This document shows positions 1-11,975 of a DNA stretch of 64,000 bases, one piece after another. Positions within the stretch are counted from its first letter, which is position 1. Every line of letters begins with the position of its first letter. The translations under genes and the position numbers were made by a program. The notes beneath the pieces were generated by a model. It ran no database searches, was not told the DNA's origin, and worked only from the letters and a program-made list of their open reading frames with translations. The DNA is from Akebia trifoliata (lineage: Eukaryota; Streptophyta; Magnoliopsida; Ranunculales; Lardizabalaceae), in NCBI GenBank assembly GCA_017979445.1, contig CM030717.1:13936086-14000085 (forward strand), written 5' to 3'.

Positions 1-2252
1 ACGCAATCGATTCTTTACTATATTCATTGCTGAAAAAGCTCTTTCAACGGTTGCAGTTGCCACTGATAATATCAATGCTAGTTTCACAATCAAATACACC
101 AATTGATATAAAACATTCTTTTTTGTCTCAATTAACTTCTCTGCAAGGCCACTGATTCCTTTAAGTTGCAAAAATTCATTGTCAGAGCGCACATCAAGTA
201 TATAAGTCTCAAGTTGATTATCAAGTGCCATAAGTTCCACGTTAGAAAATTCTAATGGGTAAAATTAAGCAAGACGAATCAACTTATCCTTATTAAAAGC
301 AGAGAATGAATCACATGGATTCAAACATGCCACACAAAGAAGTAGCTCGATGTTTTCTTCTGTAAAACGATTATTAAGCTCTTGAAGCTGCAAATCTAAC
401 ACGATACAAAATAATTTAACACAATAATTATGTAGATTGGTGACTTGTTCAACATTATGTCTTGGCCACCCTCGAACTACATGCATGTCATCCATATTCG
501 GTATAACAATATCATGTCTTTCACAAAAAGAAGAAATTTCATTGAGCAAAAATTCACATCCAATATCTCTCATCGTTTGTAACCGTTGCTTAGATACTTT
601 AACCAAGGCCAAAGCATTTACAATATCTTGATCTTTCCTCTGCAGTGCTTGTGACAATTCATTTGAAATTCCCAAAACAGTTTTCATTAAGTGCATGATG
701 AATATAAAGTCAAAATATTGAATCGAATCTAATAAAGCACTTGCTTCACCTCTTTGCTCAGAATTTGTGCCATCTTCTTCAACAGTCAGAAGCACATCAA
801 CAACAGAAGAAAACATAGAAATCAAACTCATCAAAGTAGCATAATGTGAGTCCCAACGTGTATCACCAACTTGTTGGAGACTAGTTTCTTGATTCAAAAC
901 ATGTCCACTTGAAATTTCACCATTTTCCAATGCTTGAATAATATTGTTAGCACATTTTTCTCTTAGAATATCTCGACGTTTGCACGAAGCTCCCACAACA
1001 TTCAACAAATTAGCAAGAATATTGAAAAGATTAGCAACTTGACTGTGATTGTTTGCAACAGCTACAAGTGCCAGTTGAAGTTGATGAGCAAAATAATGAA
1101 CATAAAAAGCAGATTGATTTTCTTTCATGATGAGACTTTTGAGACCATTAAATTCTCCTCTCATATTACTAGTCCCGTCGTAATCCTGTCCACGTAATCT
1201 TAACATACTTAATCCATGTCTTGAGAATAATGCTTCAATCACTACTTTCAATGATAAAGTCGTTGTGTCACTAACATGGACAATGCTAAGAAATCGCTCA
1301 ATAACACATCCCTTTTTATCTACATAACGAATCAAAACTGACATTTGTTCTTTGATTGATACGTCACGAGATTCGTCAATCAAAATAGAAAATAGATCAT
1401 CTCCAAGATCATTAATTATTGTATTGGTAGTTTCACTTGCCATACAACGCACAATATCCTTTTGTGTATCATGAGATACAATCTTCAGATTCTTGGGAGT
1501 ATTATTTAACACGACATTTTTGACCATTTCATTATGATTTGAAAGAAATTGTAGAAGTTCAATAAAATTTTCATGATTTCTAGAAGATTCAGATTCATCG
1601 TGACCTCAAAAGGCTAACCCTTGACGTAAAAGAAATCGAATACAATCGATTATTGCAGTCAAATGAATCCGATACTCATTTCTAGCCTGATAAAATTGTT
1701 GAGAAAAAACAACTTCAATGTGTGGACTTTGATTCATTAAATCCTGACATTTCCTCCAAGCTTTGTTATGAGCGCTATTTGGACCTCCAACATGGATTTG
1801 AAATCTTTCCTTTTTTTTTTCCAATTTGTGAATCCCGCGGTAATAAAAGAATCGCCACCGAGTTACTCCTCAAAATCAACTCTCATCAGATAGCAACATA
1901 AGCAAAATGCAATGTCTTTCGTAATACTATACTCTAACCAATTTCCAAAATTATCAAACCAAGTTGAATTGAAACGATGTGACACCTTCCCAAACTTTCT
2001 TTGAGGGAAATTATGTTCACGAGGTTGACATGGACCTTTTTGTAAGTACGCTCTTTGAATTTCATCTCGATCATTAGAATTATAATCTAAAATTTCGATT
2101 CGCAACCTAGGATCTGAAGGAAGATCTTCCAGATTGATTTCAACACGACTATGCTTTGAACATCGCCGTATGTCATCATCACTAGGATCATTCCTTTCTC
2201 GAGTAATGGATGGTTGCTCCAAATTGGACTTTCTTATAAGAAATTTATCCAT
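1..2252 (-). pseudogene. hAT transposase (TTF zinc finger, DUF4371, hAT dimerisation), broken and partial
   Basis: Cut-and-paste transposase remnant related to plant 'zinc finger MYM-type 1-like/TTF-type' proteins. The ATG at 2252 opens with a TTF-type segment (around WFDNFGNWLEYS and FCLCCYLM), followed by a DUF4371-type catalytic region. Acidic motifs in the places expected for the hAT catalytic residues are LIDESRD (about 1370) and GQDYDGTSNM (about 1170). The dimerisation motif ATVERAFSAM lies near position 30. Breaks: a stop at 1863, a frameshift in an A10 tract near 1811-1821, a TGA at 1606-1608 (reads LAF*GHDESE, probably CGA to TGA), and a TAA at 265-267 before FYPLEF. The longest intact piece is 420 codons (265-1527). 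The frame runs off the left edge before the end of the domain. Confidence 0.9.
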
Positions 2253-2494
2253 ATCTGATTCACAAATTTAATTTATTTAGTTAGATATCAAGATTTTTAA
2301 CATGTTTCTATATATCAAAGATACATATTATTCTATCCTAGAAAGTTATGTAATCCAACGTTGAAAAATGGTTTTACATGTAAAAGAAAGGTAACAAGAA
2401 CTAATCTAATCTAAATCTCGTAATCAATAATTTCAATGAACAATAAAAATTAAAATTAATAATATTACAATTTTATAAGCATAATCAATAATCA

Positions 2495-2830
2495 ACAAAT
2501 GGGACTCTGCCCCTATATATTCATAAAAGGAATAATAATATATCTTCAATAAGTTAACAATAGGGTTTCGCCCCCCTGTATATTCAATATTTCATCAATA
2601 AATTAACAATAGGGCTCCGCCCCCCTGTATATTCATAAAAAGAATAATATTATTTCATCAAGAAGTAACTAATAGGGCTTCACCCCCCTGTTTATTCATA
2701 AAAAAAAAAATATTATTTCATCAATAATTAAATAATAGGATTCCGCCCCTATATATTCATAAGAGAAATATAAAATTTTCATTATTAAATTAACATTTGG
2801 GCTCCACCTGTTATACATTTATATAAAAAT
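2495..2830. repeat. Degenerate minisatellite, about 60-70 bp unit
   Basis: About five or six imperfect copies of a unit built on 'aatagggctccgcccccctgt' variants followed by 'atattcataaa' and an AT-rich spacer. GC-rich cores recur near 2505, 2568, 2617, 2678, 2742 and 2800. It lies inside the hAT element. Confidence 0.75.
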
Positions 2831-3302
2831 AATAATGACATGAATTTAAAGGGAATACCTTTGAAGTTTGACGTTTATTCGATGCTTAAATTATAGAGTT
2901 TGAAGAGTTTTGATCGTTGACTGATCAAGGCTTAGGTTAGGTGATAAATTGAAAGATTCCTGTAAAATTATACTTGGGTGAGTAAAAAATATAACAAGTA
3001 ATTAAGAAAAATTATTAAAATATACACACCAACTTTGACTGGTAATACATAAATATATTTGAAGGGAATATTCATTGACAATTTACCAAGGTTTATCTTA
3101 AACTTAGATTTTATAAACACACCAACCTCAAGATAAAAATTTCCAACTTCAAAGTCCGTTCATCTTTGAAGTTAATCAGCATTTAAAAAAAAAAACCAAA
3201 ATGTTACACTCTTACACAAATCATCAAACACATTTGATGCAATACAAGAATCAAACTCTAATACCACTAACAATTGCAATTTTACTCATAAGGCTTTGAA
3301 TT

Positions 3303-3329
3303 AGAGAGAGAGAGAGAGAGAGAGAGAGA
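3303..3329. repeat. (AG)n microsatellite
   Basis: Thirteen perfect AG dinucleotides. A second tract of about nine AG units is at 4257-4275, close to a short AC tract near 4209-4221. Confidence 0.95.
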
Positions 3330-3495
3330 ACTACTAAAATCAGAAAAAAAAAAAAATCTATCCTAGACTATCCAAACTTATATTAATATACAAAATTTTA
3401 AATTTCAAAAAAAAAAAACCAAATAATAAAATAAAAATAAAAAGGGCTACTGTATTTCATTCAAACATGTTAACTTGATTTCAAAAATTCGAGTT

Positions 3496-4078
3496 GAAAC
3501 CCTAGATTTTAAAATTTTCTCTATTAATGAACTTTTAATCTATTCAATCTCATATATCTTTAATCCATCATTTTCAACCTAATCTTAACCCTATGTAGAA
3601 AATCCTAGATTTTTTTTAATTCCAATATTTTTCTATTTCCTAAAAATTCTTATTTGATTTTTCTTCCCAAAATGTCATATTCAAGTTCTTCAACCTCCAT
3701 TCAAAATTTTATTTAATCCACTTAGCATATTTTTGGTCCATTGTTTTAAACATAATCTGAACGCCATCCAAAAATCAAATCCAAGCAGAAACCCTAAGTT
3801 TTAAAAATTCCTCCATAAATGAACTTTTAATCTATTCAATCTCATATATCTTTAATTCATCATTTCAACCTAATCTTAACCCTATGTAGAAAATCCTAGA
3901 TATATTTTTTTTAATTCCAATATTTTTCTATTTTCCTAAAAATTCTTATTTGATTTTTCTTCCCAAAATGTCATATTCAAGTTCTTCAACCTCCATTCAA
4001 AATTGTATTTAATCCACTTAACATATATTTGATCCATTGTTTTACACCTAACATGAACCCCATCCAAAAATTAAATCT
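3496..4078. repeat. Tandem duplication, period 292 bp
   Basis: Copy 1 starts at 3496 and copy 2 at 3788. Shared anchors such as 'aatgaacttttaatctattc' at 3526 and 3818 give a constant offset of 292. The copies have diverged by scattered substitutions and short indels, so the duplication is not recent. Confidence 0.85.
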
Positions 4079-4712
4079 AAAATCAAATCAAACTCCAAAA
4101 TGAAACCTCAAATCTTAATCCATCGATCCTCACCCTTTCCAAAATCCAATTCCAATGAGAATTTGTATAAAATCTTCAATTTTCATCTAGGGCTCGAAAA
4201 CCCCCTTCACACACACACACAAACCTCTCACAAAATCAAATCACAATGTTCACAATAGAGAGAGAGAGAGAGAGAAACTACATACCTAAAACCAATGGAG
4301 CACGAATGAGATGTCACATATTAAGAGCTCTTTGACTTCGAGGTTCAAAATCGTGGGGTTCTTCTCGCCTTGTCGACTAGTGGCGATGGAGAAGGAGTCG
4401 TCTAGCCGTCTAGGGCTTGTAGAACGTGAGAGGAGGTTGAGTATTGGAGAAGAGAAATCAGTGACGCCGTCATGGTTGGTGGTGGTGGAGACGGAAGATT
4501 GTAGATCGTGACTTCGTGAGAGTTGAGACTAAGAACTAAGGAGTTTTTCAATTTTGTTAAGTTGTTGTATTAGAGAAGAAGCTTGACAGTAGATGTGTGT
4601 GGGGGCAAATTCTTACTCTAAAAAACTTTTAGAATTCTGTGGGGGCAAACAGTGCAAATGTAAAAAAAAATTAAAAATTATTATTACCTCCCTATAGTTT
4701 TAGAAAATTCTT

Positions 4713-4732
4713 GTGGGGGCAATTGCCCCCAC
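4713..4732. repeat. Perfect 20-bp palindrome at the hAT terminus
   Basis: GTGGGGGCAATTGCCCCCAC is its own reverse complement. It lies 16 bp inside the element end at 4748. The half-site TGGGGGCAA also occurs near 4600 and 4639, so the palindrome is probably two inverted subterminal transposase-binding motifs. Confidence 0.9.
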
Positions 4733-4748
4733 TGTAAATCCGCCCCTG

Positions 4749-4990
4749 ATTCTAGTTGTAGTAGACTATATGTCAAAACAACTGGAAGGCAGTGCATGCC
4801 AAATTAATGACCATAAAGTCATTATTCAATTTCTCAAAAATAATGTGTTTGTTAGATTAAGTACATTTAATGTTATAATTTGCGATGGCGACAAATGAAT
4901 TTCACGAGTCCTTATTAATATTCCTCATTTGAAAATTATTGAAAAAGATTACTTTGAAAAATTCACATCACCTGAAAATTTAGACTTCAC
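4749..4990 (+). pseudogene. Ty3/gypsy integrase core fragment, split by the hAT insertion
   Basis: The frame starting at 4749 reads ILVVVDYMSK, then FLKNNVFVRLSTF and IICDGD. This matches the part of a Ty3/gypsy integrase core between the first and second catalytic aspartates (family pattern: VDY.SKW.EA, then FL...IF.RFG.P, then ISD). A TGA stops the frame at 4896-4898 and the homology fades soon after. The N-terminal part should lie beyond the left end of the hAT element. The clade cannot be given. Confidence 0.7.
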
Positions 4991-7900
4991 TGAATAAGAA
5001 TTGACCTTCTTCTCTGTCTAGAGTATTAAGGAATACCTAGTCTAGTGAACTTTGACTTTATTATCTCTTAGTTAACTGGCTAGATGAAAAATAGAAGTGG
5101 AGTTAGTAGGACTTGAATAACTATAATTGGATTAAACTAGGTACTTTAAAAAAGAGTTATCTGTTTTTTGTTGAAAAGGAAAATGGTAATGTATGAAAAG
5201 AAGTTGACAAAAGAAAAAAGATAGAAAAGTTCAAAAAGGATTAAAGTAATAAAAAAAATATTAAGATCAAAAACTGCAAAACAAACCCAATGAAGTCAAA
5301 TACAGTGTTTCAGTAGGATGAAAGTCGTCAATTGTAAAAACGTAAGTAAGATGAAATATCACAGATAAAGCCTCTTACAGATATTAAAGTGAACATCCAT
5401 ACCTCTCCTTATCCTAGACAAGATGCTTAGTATTGAGTTAGAACTTAGGTTGAACAGACCATTCTTATCAGTTAGGAGATGAAACCTTATTTTAAAAAAT
5501 TGACATGTTCGGAACTTAATCAGAAAATTTGCACAAGCACTCAAGCTATCAATTTCTAAAATTTTCTAAACAGAGAAATACAAATTAAGACTATTCTCAA
5601 ACATAAATGACCTTTGATTGATTTATGAAATGTCGTAATGTTTTCATTACATACATTGATTTTAATTTTGATATTTTTATAAATGTTTGAAAATTGTAGG
5701 TATATTCACAACAAATTCTCATAAGTCAAATGCAGTCACGTAAATTACGAAAGTAGAATTTTTATTTTAAATTTTTCTTATTTTTACTTAGGATTAGTAA
5801 AATCTAGGTTTGTGAGTGTGATCAGGGCCTAAAAAGTCGTTTCTATGGACCCTATTTATAGAGACTTAAAGGTTTAATCATATTTTAAATCCCCTAAATA
5901 GACAATTCATTAATAATCCATGTTTATTATTATTTTCGAATAAATTATGATTTTTTGGCCTAATTTTGATTATTTATTTGTATAAGTCAAAGTCATGAGA
6001 TCCAAAAGGATGAACTAAGATTATCGAATAAGTACATTACAATCTAGGACCCAAGACATGATTACATAACAAAATCCAAACCTACTGAGCCCACATTAAT
6101 CGTGGCGCCGAGATCTCCTTAGTCGACGCGGTGAAATAGGTAAGTATTGCCTAGAAATTCATGTAATTTTATGGTGGCTTCATTTGTAACCTGATGAATT
6201 GGGATTTAGACTTTTATTATGTACGGAATTTCTTTGAATCTATAAATTCTTAATCTGGTCTTTATAAATAAGAAATCAGAGCAGAGCCAAATCTATCTCA
6301 TCTCCTCTGAGGTCATCCTCTCATATCTTTTTCTTCTACCTTATTTCTTCTATTTTTTAATTTTTTAGATTTTTAGTTTATTTTCTATTCAAACTTTATA
6401 ATTGGAAAGAGATATTATCAGTTTTATATCAAGATCAATAAAAGAATATTCTATCTCCCTTTTTCTCATCTCTAATAACTTTTTTTTGTTTTTGATTTTA
6501 TGATTTTTGCAATGATATGTGGCTAGACCTCCATTAGAAAGGTCAATGAAGTCATGAGCAAGATCATCGTAATCAGTTTATTTGTTTATATTTTTATTTC
6601 AATGTTTATCTGTGATAATGATTTATTGAGTAAGAATCATTCTCCGATCCAATAACATTAGATTTGTTAGTTGGATTGTGATAAAAATAAACATTGATAA
6701 ACTGACGAGATTATTTGCTTGTGGAGTATTGGATTGATCTAGTATTTACATTGCAATCTTATTCCTTTGCTTTTATTATTTTTAATTTAGTTTAAAATTC
6801 TCTCTGGATCAGTTTTAAATCGGTTACCTTATCTTTGATTACTTTAAGTTAGAAATTGTGGATCAATGTTATCTTTGTGGATCAGTCCTTGCTTGCCAAG
6901 GTTTTTAATATTTTATTCTCTTATATTTTACAGGATAATTTGCGACGAACAGAATATGACATGAAAAATAGTCTAAGGTCTTACTCAATACTTCATGGAT
7001 GCAATATTTGATTTAACATTTCACATACCCACCGCATTATAAATAAGAGTGAGGACGTAAGAAGAGGGGCTTCTTAAGGAATTGAAGATATATAGTTTTG
7101 TAAAAATATATTCTCTAGTGAAATTGGCTTTGAGAGCCCATGGATGTAATGGACATTAATTAGCAATGGAACCTATGAAAAATTTCATGTTCTTTTCTCA
7201 CTTTCTTTCTTCTTTGTGACTTGAGGCACGTTAGATTGTTGTTTTTTGTTTTTAGTTGATTTTTTTTTATCAGTTCTAAAATTTTGGTGTTGTCACCAGG
7301 TAAGCCTATATTTTTAGTGAGAATAGTAAGTCGAGTAAGGTCGGATTTCAAACCTAGGCCAACTTTATGGTATCTACATTTATAAACTTTTCCAACTAAA
7401 CTACTTTGCACCTTCTGATTATTATTCTTTGTCGCAAGCATGTATTTGATCTGATAATTATTTGTTAAATTTGTGACTATCACAAAGAATTCCAAAGTAT
7501 GGATGATTGCTCAAATTTTCACTTTGATAGTTACTGGATCCATTTAATATATGATAATGAGACAAAAGTATGGATGTCAAATAGATTGTCATTGGATCCA
7601 TTTAATATATGATAATGAGACAAAAGTATGGCAATCGATTAACCTCAAGGTGTGTTTGATGGAAAGACAAACTCTTAGGAAAATAATTTGTTGTAGAAAT
7701 TTTAAATTTAACAGTGTTTGAGTGAATATTGCAAAATAATTTTTTTTTTTTTTAAAGACGAGAAAAATGATTTGTTGAATGTGTGAGATTGCGGCTTGAG
7801 TTGGCAAATCTTTTCTCACCCTCCCCCCTAAGAAAATGAATGGTAAGAAAATGATTTGCCACACAACATCAAAATTTGGATCTCAAAATATGCCCTCACT

Positions 7901-8079
7901 TTTATGTTTAAAATTAATATAATCAAGGTCATTTTGGTCAAGATCAATTAAAATTGTAACCCATGACTCTATAATCACAAAGGTTAATTTTTAAAACTAT
8001 AAAAATAATCTTTCTAACATATAATCTAAAAAAAAAAAAACTCTTTTATAAGTATTTTTAATTACAAATAAACCATTTT
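4991..8079. other. AT-rich intergenic or decayed repeat DNA, no gene supported
   Basis: Only short accidental frames are seen. The stretch at about 5740-6500 is LTR-like: TTTATAAATAAG near 6262 could be a TATA box and AATAAAAGAA near 6436 a poly(A) signal. I found no paired copy, primer-binding site or target duplication, so I do not define an element. A 39-bp direct repeat is listed separately. Confidence 0.5.
7535..7631. repeat. 39-bp direct repeat, offset 58 bp
   Basis: The segment starting 'tggatccatttaatatatga' at 7535-7573 is repeated exactly at 7593-7631, with a 19-bp spacer. Confidence 0.95.
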
Positions 8080-9752
8080 TGTAGACACCTCAATTTGAAC
8101 AGGCCCCATGCAAAAACATCCAAAAAAATACGTTAAAATCAAAATGGGCTTAAAAGCTCAAACCCTAAAAAAAAAATGTTTGTTTTATTCCAAATAAAAG
8201 CTTACGACCTCTTTGCTTGGCCCATGGGCTAAGAATGGGCTACCTCCCACCAAAAACCAAAAACTGTAGAAACCACACTACGCTAGAAAAATATAACCTC
8301 AAAAGCTTAGAAATAATCACTTTTCAGACAAAAAGAAGCTTCACGATAAAAATTACTAAAAAATGACCAAATTATCAAAATACCCCTAATCTCAAAATAT
8401 TCCTAGAGTCTACATTACGCTTATGAAAATCCTTTCGAACACATAAAATAACAAATCGAAAACAAATAAATCATTTCGCCAATTTTCACAAAATTCGATA
8501 AAATTACAATGCCCCTCATAAAGTTCACGACCATTTCGCACAATAAATTTCATAAATGACACAAACCAATATTCCCATTAAACTCCTTACGAAAAATCGA
8601 TTCAAAACATCCTAGAACATTAAAAAATGACTTAAAACGTAAAAAGTCCTTTCCGAGGGTAAAATGGTAATTTTATAATTTTAATAATTAAAAATTCTAA
8701 AATTAATAATTAAAATATTAATTAATGTAAAGTGAAATCTTAATTAAAATTCAAGTCAATCAAGTAAGACTTAAGTCAAATCCTAAAGGCAAGTCAATCA
8801 AGTGAGACTTAAGTCAAAATCCTAAATTCTAGTCAATTAAGTGAGACTTAAGTCAAAATCCTAATCAATCTAATAAGACCAAAGTCAAAATCCTAATAGA
8901 ATTCTAATTAAACTCTAACTCTATTTAAAAGAATTCTAATTAAACTCTAAAACTATCTAAAAGAAACCTAATTAAATTCTAAAACTATCTAATAGAATTT
9001 TAATTAAATTATAAAACTATCTAATATAATTCTAATTAAACAATAACTCTATTTAAAAATAATTCTAATTAAACACTAACTCTATCTAAAATGATTATAA
9101 TTAAACACTAACTCTATCTAAAAAGCACTTAAAAAAATCTATAAATAAGGATCCCTACAACCTATTTTCGTATTAAAATATAAATCTTAAGAAAAGTAGG
9201 TCAAAAAGTTTTCCTAGCCTCCCATAAATCCTAATTTTGAAGTCCTAACTCCTTACCTAGATCCATACCCCAACTTTACCTCAAAAAATACCTTGAAAAC
9301 CTTCAAAAATACCTAGAAATCCATAAACAAATTAGAAATATTCAGATCTAAGAAGGAAGTACTTCGTCTTAGAGGTCTGAAGCGAATCCAGTGACAAAAC
9401 GAAGCGATCAGTACTATACGAAAAGTTGTTCTATCAGATCTGAGGGAACAAAATCGTTGCGTTGTAAAGGTAAATATTTTTATTTATTATTATTATTATT
9501 ATTTAGGTCTTTTTAGCAATGTAATCGTTTTTGGGAATTAGTAGAGACCAGCGTTTGCCGGGCGGGATTGGTGCCTAACACCTTTCAATCCCATAATGTG
9601 ATCCCCGGACTCAGTATTTTTTAGTAGATTAGTTGTTTGTTTATCCATTTCGAGTCAATATTCGGTTCCTAGACCGTAATAACTAGGTGGCGACTCCCAA
9701 ACCTCAAAGTCAAAAGCGGATTTGCACATCCTGCGGATCGATGGCACTTTCA
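8080..9752 (+). mobile_element. Lone Tat-type LTR (family of element 2), about 1673 bp
   Basis: It starts TGTAGACACC, ends GGCACTTTCA, and aligns along its length with the LTRs at 50038-51785 and 59191-60936. Shared marks are the block near 8265-8450 ('accacactacgctagaaaaa'), tandem AAGTCAA and TCTAATTAAA minisatellites (8745-9125), TATAAATA at 9140-9147, and the 'tgcctaacacc' motif near 9575. No recognisable internal region follows, and the flanking pentamers (ATTTT, TGACT) do not match. It is a solo LTR that lost its target duplication, or a fragment. Confidence 0.8.
9140..9147 (+). promoter_or_regulatory. TATA box of the Tat-type LTR
   Basis: TATAAATA, conserved at the same place in the sister LTRs (51174-51181 and 60325-60332). 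It follows the TCTAATTAAA minisatellite and precedes a 'cc(a/t)attttcgt' stretch that may mark the start of R. Confidence 0.65.
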
Positions 9753-11959
9753 TGACTCTAATTTAATCACTATTTATAGAGAGATTAGGGTTTATTTCTA
9801 ATCAAAATATCTGTAATAGCAAAAAGTAAACCCTAATCAATTTTGGTCCCTTTTACGTAATTGACACGTTATCACGAGATTCGTATCACAACCTTTATTG
9901 CATCATGGACCTAGTGGGCCAGATGACCTTGAGTTTTGGGTTGGATCTTTGTTCTAGGCTCTTAAGTGCAATGAACCTTCAGAATTTTTCCATATCTACC
10001 CATATGTGTCTCATACTTTTGATCTATTAAAAATAAAAAACTTTATCAGACCCCAGATCAAAATAAATATAAAATACTTATAAAATAAGAACTATGCGTA
10101 CATCATGTTAATTTAGAGCAATTATCATGAATTTATCCTTAATTTCTCTATAAACCAAACCTTAGAAACGAGTTTCTAAACCATGATCAATAGGTGGCTA
10201 TTGAAATTCCAAATTTAAAATTAAAATTTAAAAATGAAAAATAGCTTTTTTAAGTTAATAAACTTTTGTCTTCTACATCCCTGTGGCATCAAATCATGTT
10301 TTTGGATGCCACGAGGTGACTCAACAACACTTGATAAGATTTTTCAAAAACAAAAGCCTATACAATCCTTATTTAAATGAAGGAGTACAGAGAAGTTTTC
10401 CTCATGATTTTCCATGGTTTATTCTAATAGTGGAAAAGGATTTGTCGATACATCAAGCAAATGATTTGTCAAGTAAATATTTCTCCTAAGTGTCAAAATT
10501 ATAGGCAATTAAGATTACTCGATCAAGTAAAATTGGGGGGGGGGGGTCTTCTAGTTGGGAGTTGGAATCCACTAAATAGTGTGTTTTACTTTCAATTTGA
10601 TACATTCAATGTTGCACCAACGGTTCTTACAGTCCGTTGGCCTCTCCACGTTTTGATGATTTTAGAAATTCTTAGATTTAGTTCTATTAGTTAGGAAAAC
10701 CAATAATTAAACGATCTTTATTCTTCTTTATAAATTAGAAAGGGAATTTCCTTTTGGTTGAAATGGATAACCTTAAGAGAGTGGATTTTGTAGTATTTTT
10801 TTCTTAAAGTTCCATGTATTATATCGTTTAAATCTTAGAGGTCAATGACCTTTTATTTTCAAAATCATTGATCATGATTTAAAAAAAAATAAAAATTGGA
10901 TTTATTTTCAAATCTGATCTACACTAAGAAAACACAAAAACTAGTGGTGGTGTTTCTTTCTAAATGACCATCTCTACCCTAGAAGATTTACTATAGGGAA
11001 TTTAAGGTAAAAAGCTAGTGCAAAGGATCCACACCTTAACCTTGATGGTTTCGGAAACATGTTGTTAGAAAAATTCTAGCCCTCATTTCTCATCTATTAA
11101 AGAAGCACTTTTTAGCTTTACCTTGAGATCCTCCTTGAGAACTTCGAACTCAGTTGGTGGTCTACAACAGGTTTACTCCGACGATCAAGTTAGAAATTAG
11201 TGCCGAGATAATAAAGTATTCTCATGGAAGGTTTTTTCTAACCTTTGGTTTGAGTTGCCCTTTGGTATTTATAGAGTTCCTGGCTCATGGATTTCCTAGG
11301 ATCCTTTCAATGATTTCTACTAGGGTAGTTGTGCCTGTTCCCTGACCTGTTAATAATAAGAATTGTCACATCTAGTTGTCTAGTGCTAGAGTTGTTACAC
11401 CTGATCCTATCGGTGCTAGAGTTGTTACATTTGATCTTGTCAGTTCTCTCAAGTCATTCGATCTAGTTACGCGAAGTATTTGAGAAGGTTAGTTTTGATA
11501 ATTCTTGGTAAATTCATCACTGGACTTGACGAGATGGTTATCACTCCTTCAGGATTGCCACGTGTCAATCGCTTCGAAAAATAACCCCTCTCGAGGTTTT
11601 GGACCTTGATCCGAGATCCTGAGATTTTGATAATAAATGATGACATGTGGCGATTTCTAGTTGGGTGTTAATCTGACTTGGTCCATTAATTGTGTAAATT
11701 CCTAATGTTCGGTCGTTCAAACTTCAAGGATGATGCATGCAATTATTGCCTTTGTAATGCGTACGCCCTACTGTTTCATTGTGCAGCTCATTTATGCACT
11801 GTACACGCATGGCACCTTGTGAATAGTTGGTTCTACACGCATGTTCGTATTCTTTGACTGGTTTCTAATGCTAATAAATGCGTCGCCATCCTTATTATTA
11901 CCACATTTTTTTAGGGCATTTTGGCCTTCTATTCTATCACATATCTTGAGGTTTGCTCA
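9753..11959. other. Non-coding stretch, presumed upstream region of the aORF
   Basis: No convincing coding frame. It contains a G12 homopolymer (10535-10546). The last kilobase is less AT-rich and leads into a TATA box, so it may be the promoter region of the plus-strand ORF that follows. Confidence 0.4.
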
Positions 11960-11962
11960 ACT

Positions 11963-11970
11963 TATAAATA
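11963..11970 (+). promoter_or_regulatory. Candidate TATA box of the aORF
   Basis: TATAAATA is followed directly by a pyrimidine-rich stretch (CTCCCTTCCTCC and T/C-rich sequence), a common plant core-promoter arrangement. It lies just upstream of the triplicated block and in the right orientation for the downstream ORF. Inferred from sequence context. Confidence 0.5.
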
Positions 11971-11975
11971 CTCCC

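Larger units (their letters stand above)
2253..4285 (-). other. hAT 5' non-coding region, possibly one 5'-UTR intron
   Basis: No coding frame is seen. On the minus strand TTTAG|GTATG at 4286/4285 resembles a donor, and TGAATCAG ending at 2255 resembles an acceptor two bases before the transposase ATG. A 5'-UTR intron of about 2.03 kb is therefore possible. The GC-richer block at about 4286-4560 would be the leader exon. The interval also holds the minisatellite, the 292-bp duplication and the GA tracts listed separately. The splice sites are inferred from consensus only. Confidence 0.35.
1..4748 (-). mobile_element. hAT-superfamily DNA transposon, decayed; 3' end outside the window
   Basis: The minus-strand element begins at 4748 with CAGGGGCGGATTTACAG, a terminal sequence of the kind seen on plant hAT elements with TTF/DUF4371 transposases. 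The transposase remnant fills 1-2252 and continues past the left edge, so the other terminal repeat and the 8-bp target duplication cannot be checked. If hAT rules apply, the right-hand duplication would be ATTCTAGT at 4749-4756. The motif TGGGGGCAA recurs near the end (about 4600, 4639 and 4713), as expected for subterminal transposase-binding repeats. The insertion lies within a Ty3/gypsy integrase frame that resumes exactly at 4749. Confidence 0.8.

Noticed and set aside
7160..7864. Two minus-strand frames of 91-111 codons
   Set aside because: AT-rich composition, no domain, overlap with direct repeats; likely chance.
5816..10190. Weak inverted similarity between about 5816-5850 and 10160-10190 ('tagaaacga...tgatca')
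   Set aside because: About 30 bases with several mismatches; I could not extend it into terminal repeats.
10283..10694. Overlapping plus-strand frames of 68 and 77 codons around a G12 tract
   Set aside because: No similarity I recognise and a homopolymer-dependent frame.
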